From NCBI GenBank assembly GCA_017458805.1, contig JAFTAC010000337.1:1-14246 (forward strand): a DNA stretch of 14,246 bases. Direction: 5' to 3'. Position numbers and translations under genes: made by a program. The DNA comes from Victivallales bacterium. GTDB taxonomy: Bacteria > Verrucomicrobiota > Lentisphaeria > Oligosphaerales > Oligosphaeraceae. The notes beneath the pieces are model-generated. The model saw only the letters and a list, made by a program, of their open reading frames with translations, was not told the DNA's origin and made no database searches. Positions 11,373-14,246 of the stretch are shown here, in pieces (position 1 is the stretch's first letter; the number at the start of each line of letters is the position of its first letter).

Positions 11373-14246
11373 ATGAAAACAGAGTCAATGTTGCCAAGTA
11401 GTATTGAGGGAAAGTGGATTTGGTGTTCTGTTCAGGAACGGCATGACCGCACGGAACTGTTGCTGAAACGGGATTTTTCCCTCTTCGAGATGCCAGGCAT
11501 CGCTGAGCTGTGGGTGGCCACACATTCCTTCTTCAAGATTTTCATCAACGGCCGGCTGGCGATATTGGGTCCCACACCCCACCCAGGTGGAGGAAAGAAT
11601 GCCTTTGCCGCAAGGATTGACATCACCCATTTGGTAGAGGTAGGTGTGAATACCATCACCGTCCTTGCCCACAACGAAAACACGGCCCTGCAGGGGAAGA
11701 AACGCACCATCGAGGGGTTGTGGCTTCAGATTGATGTGGATGAGAAGCCCATCGCATGGAGCGATGGTGAATGGCTTGCCAAGCAGACAAACGAGTTTGT
11801 CGATACAGGACTTCGCACTGCCCCTTGCGACGTCTATGTGGAAAGCATGGACCTGCGGCTGGTTAACCGCAACAGTTTCCTCTGTCAGGCCGCCGATTTG
11901 GCGAACAACGACGAATGGAAGAAGGTCGATGTGGTCAAGGATGTTTCTCCTGAAAATGGCTTGCTGGTCGGCTATGGCCTTGTCCAGACACTTGCCGATG
12001 CAGTCAAGCCAAAGGAAATGAGTTGCCGCGGCCTCAGCAAGCAGGAGCGCGAAGTGACGAACATCTCCTTCGCGGGGGCGATAGCCCGCAAGCACGAGCT
12101 AGGCACGTATGCAGCCGTTTCATACGTCTATATGCCGATGGCGCAGAAGAATGTGGCGGTTGTCATCTGCGACGAGCCCTATATGCTGTTCATCAACAAC
12201 CGCAAGGTGAAAGAGCAGGCCGTGCCAAAGGTGCAGGTGCGCGCAGGCGCTTCGTCATACGACTTCCATGAGCTGGCGCCGCACGAGCTGGAGGAGCAGT
12301 CCTGCGAAATCCAGCTGGCACAGGGCTGGAACCGCATTGTCTTTGTGCAGCACTGCGCCTCATATTGCTCGGGTGCATTGATGGTCTGGCCAGAGCTGGC
12401 ACCAACCACCTTGAAGCTGACGGAGAAACCCGCGATTGACTCCCAAGAGGGCTGGAGTGTTGTTGGGGCTTTGCAGACCCCCATGTCGATGATCTACCCC
12501 AGCTTCCCCTTCGAGGAGCTCATCAAGACACACTATGAGTTTGATGAGAAGCAAGTCACGGACATTAGTGCCTACTATCTTGCGTGCTCCTTCACCGCCT
12601 CGACCGATGCGGATAAGCAGCTCCCTCTCACCCTCGGCAACAAGGAATACGCCATCTTTGACTTTGACAAGACCCAGTATGCCTTCCCGCACATAACCAT
12701 CAGCGGCACGGCGGGCGATGTCATTGATCTGGTCCTCGGCGAACTATGCCAAAACGGCGAGGTCATTGCATACGAAATCGGAGTGCGCCGCAATGCCTCC
12801 ACCATCACGCTGGCTGCTGGCGACAACGACTGGATGTGCGCAACCCCGAGAGGGTTCCGCTATGTCATGGTCATCTGCCGCAACGTCAGGCACAAGGTGG
12901 AAATCAAGGCGGTTGACTTCATCCAGGCCCAAATCGAACACAAGAACACTGGCTCCTTCCAGTGCTCTTCCCCCGTGCTGGACAATGTCTGGAACATCGG
13001 CGTCAGCACGCTGGAAACAACCATGCGCAACATATACATCGATTCGCCCGCCAAGGGGCAGTCGCAGTCACTGCCTGATGCAATGATTCAGTCCTGGGCA
13101 GGCTACACCGTCTTTGGTGAGTTCGAGCAGGCAGGACGCGCCATCGAGGCATTTGCGCAGTCCCAGCTGGAGACGGGCGAAATCAACGCCATCAGCCCGT
13201 CGGGCATCTTCCAGGCTTTGCCCGACTACTCTCTCTGCTGGCCCGTCTGGCTGCATCGCCACTACCAATACACGGGCGATGAGGAGCTGCTCATGCGCAT
13301 GATGCCGACGCTGAAGAAGCTGATGTTCTACTACAACGAGATTGCCACGGAGTTTGACGGCCCCCTGGGAGATTTGCGTGACTACCTCGGGTTGCATCCC
13401 TTCATTGACTACGGCGACATCGAGCGCGGCGGCATCTCCACGGCCCTCAACGCCTTCTACTGCCGTGCGCTGCTAAGCGCGGCTGTACTTGCCACACAGG
13501 CGGGTATGGAGGACCTTGCGGAACTCTACAGGAACCGCGCCACCAGCGTCGCCCACAAGGTCTGGGTATTGAACTGGAACGACGAGGCGGGAATGTTCGC
13601 CGACTCCAACAAGCGTGGCCGCCAGAGCACCAAACGCTCCTGGCAGAGCAGCCTGCTGGCCATTTACGGCGGCATCGCCAAGCCACAACACTATGAGCGC
13701 ATCTGGAACAAACTGTTCACGGTCGATGCCCCGCTTGAAAAACACGCTGGCGGTGAATACAACAACCCGTACTTCAAATACTACATTCTTGAGACGGCGT
13801 TTGCCCTTGGCAAGTCTCCATGGGCGCTCAGCCTCATCCACTACTACTGGGGCGCAATGGCGAAAGCAGGCGCAAAGACCTGGTGGGAGATGTTCGACCC
13901 GCAGTTGCCCGACCAACAGAACCGCATTTGCGGCAAGTGCCAAGGTTATGGTGTCTCGCCCAATAGTTTCATCATCTCCGAATTGGTCGGCATCCGTCCT
14001 GCGGAGCCTGGCATGCGAATGGTCTATTTCAACCCGATGCCTGGCGATGTCAGCTGGGTGAAGGCCTCCATCCCCACACCCCAGGGCACCATCAAGGTCT
14101 ATTGGAATCTAGACGACAGCGGGCTCTTCAAAGTCACCATCAACTCCAACTACGTGCTGGAAGTGGTGCCTGTCATGGCCCCTGGCATCGCCAAGAGCTG
14201 CGTCTTCAATGTCAATGACAAGGTCTCCATCTTGACACCAGAACAA
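11373..14246 (+). CDS. GH78 alpha-L-rhamnosidase-like protein, 3' end cut by window
   Basis: The frame is open from ATG 11373 to the window end, 958 residues without a stop. The N-terminal half is beta-rich: residues 15-130 resemble the jelly-roll domain of GH78 enzymes (AELWVATHSFFKIFINGRL, then ITHLVEVGVNTITVLAHNEN), and a second such domain follows. From about residue 525 comes an (alpha/alpha)6-barrel of rhamnosidase type (SPVLDNVWNIGVSTLETTMRN, YIDSPAKGQSQSLPDAMIQSW, LPDYSLCWPVWLHRHYQYTG). It ends with TWWEMFDP (Glu839 a candidate base) and a C-terminal beta domain (GIRPAEPG...PTPQGTIKVYW). No signal peptide is seen, so it should be cytoplasmic. Between Asp557 and Asp569 there is no acidic residue, whereas active GH78 enzymes have a general-acid Glu there. 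It may be inactive or have altered chemistry. Shine-Dalgarno is weak (GAGGTG, 4 nt before ATG). Probably near full length. Confidence 0.85.
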   Translation, partial: MKTESMLPSSIEGKWIWCSVQERHDRTELLLKRDFSLFEMPGIAELWVATHSFFKIFINGRLAILGPTPHPGGGKNAFAARIDITHLVEVGVNTITVLAHNENTALQGKKRTIEGLWLQIDVDEKPIAWSDGEWLAKQTNEFVDTGLRTAPCDVYVESMDLRLVNRNSFLCQAADLANNDEWKKVDVVKDVSPENGLLVGYGLVQTLADAVKPKEMSCRGLSKQEREVTNISFAGAIARKHELGTYAAVSYVYMPMAQKNVAVVICDEPYMLFINNRKVKEQAVPKVQVRAGASSYDFHELAPHELEEQSCEIQLAQGWNRIVFVQHCASYCSGALMVWPELAPTTLKLTEKPAIDSQEGWSVVGALQTPMSMIYPSFPFEELIKTHYEFDEKQVTDISAYYLACSFTASTDADKQLPLTLGNKEYAIFDFDKTQYAFPHITISGTAGDVIDLVLGELCQNGEVIAYEIGVRRNASTITLAAGDNDWMCATPRGFRYVMVICRNVRHKVEIKAVDFIQAQIEHKNTGSFQCSSPVLDNVWNIGVSTLETTMRNIYIDSPAKGQSQSLPDAMIQSWAGYTVFGEFEQAGRAIEAFAQSQLETGEINAISPSGIFQALPDYSLCWPVWLHRHYQYTGDEELLMRMMPTLKKLMFYYNEIATEFDGPLGDLRDYLGLHPFIDYGDIERGGISTALNAFYCRALLSAAVLATQAGMEDLAELYRNRATSVAHKVWVLNWNDEAGMFADSNKRGRQSTKRSWQSSLLAIYGGIAKPQHYERIWNKLFTVDAPLEKHAGGEYNNPYFKYYILETAFALGKSPWALSLIHYYWGAMAKAGAKTWWEMFDPQLPDQQNRICGKCQGYGVSPNSFIISELVGIRPAEPGMRMVYFNPMPGDVSWVKASIPTPQGTIKVYWNLDDSGLFKVTINSNYVLEVVPVMAPGIAKSCVFNVNDKVSILTPEQ

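Noticed and set aside
11385..12095. Minus-strand frame of 236 codons inside the GH78-like gene
   Set aside because: Antisense shadow; the plus frame is continuous for 958 codons with domain matches.

Overview
The window looks like chromosomal DNA from a member of the PVC superphylum, most likely Lentisphaerae (Victivallis/Lentisphaera type). The main clue is a tandem pair of prepilin-like proteins beginning MKKRFTLIELLVVIAII and continuing LLPALSKAREKAEAISC, a form that is greatly expanded in that phylum. A cytosolic Gfo/Idh/MocA oxidoreductase and a GH78-like protein fit a sugar-degrading lifestyle. This placement is inference from protein style; no rRNA or marker gene is present.

Layout. 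(1) 1-1393, minus: two tandem pseudopilin genes, the downstream one cut by the window start, behind a plausible sigma70-type promoter. (2) 1620-2867, plus: an exported, very acidic protein of unknown function. (3) 2868-3091: a convergent intergenic region packed with palindromes and a 25-bp direct repeat. (4) 3092-7667, minus: a gene string read as flotillin, LOG-family protein, a 34-bp tandem palindromic repeat, a MurC-type Mur ligase, then ispD. Mur ligase and ispD are only 3 nt apart. The string mixes membrane-organising, nucleotide-processing, cell-wall and isoprenoid functions. (5) 7668-8227: a 560-bp divergent intergenic region with an operator-like palindrome and two strong hairpins. 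(6) 8228-14246, plus: Gfo/Idh/MocA oxidoreductase, a HEAT-like protein with a CDDDCD minisatellite, an HPr-type phosphocarrier, and a 958+ residue GH78-like protein that runs off the window.

How they may work together. The right-hand cluster reads as a sugar-related module: an NAD(P)-dependent sugar oxidoreductase, an HPr that keeps both the catalytic His and the regulatory Ser, and a rhamnosidase-like protein without a signal peptide. The HEAT-like protein sits between them and carries an extreme Cys/Asp repeat that could bind metal. No PTS enzyme I, EII or HPr kinase lies in the window, so HPr may be regulatory here. The left-hand minus string is a housekeeping and envelope group.

The most unusual items are the CDDDCD repeat in a helical-repeat protein, the GH78-like protein lacking an acidic residue where the family has its general acid, the Mur ligase with an altered P-loop, and a family of short GCGC palindromes at two sites. 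I see no CRISPR array, tRNA, rRNA, transposase or phage gene.
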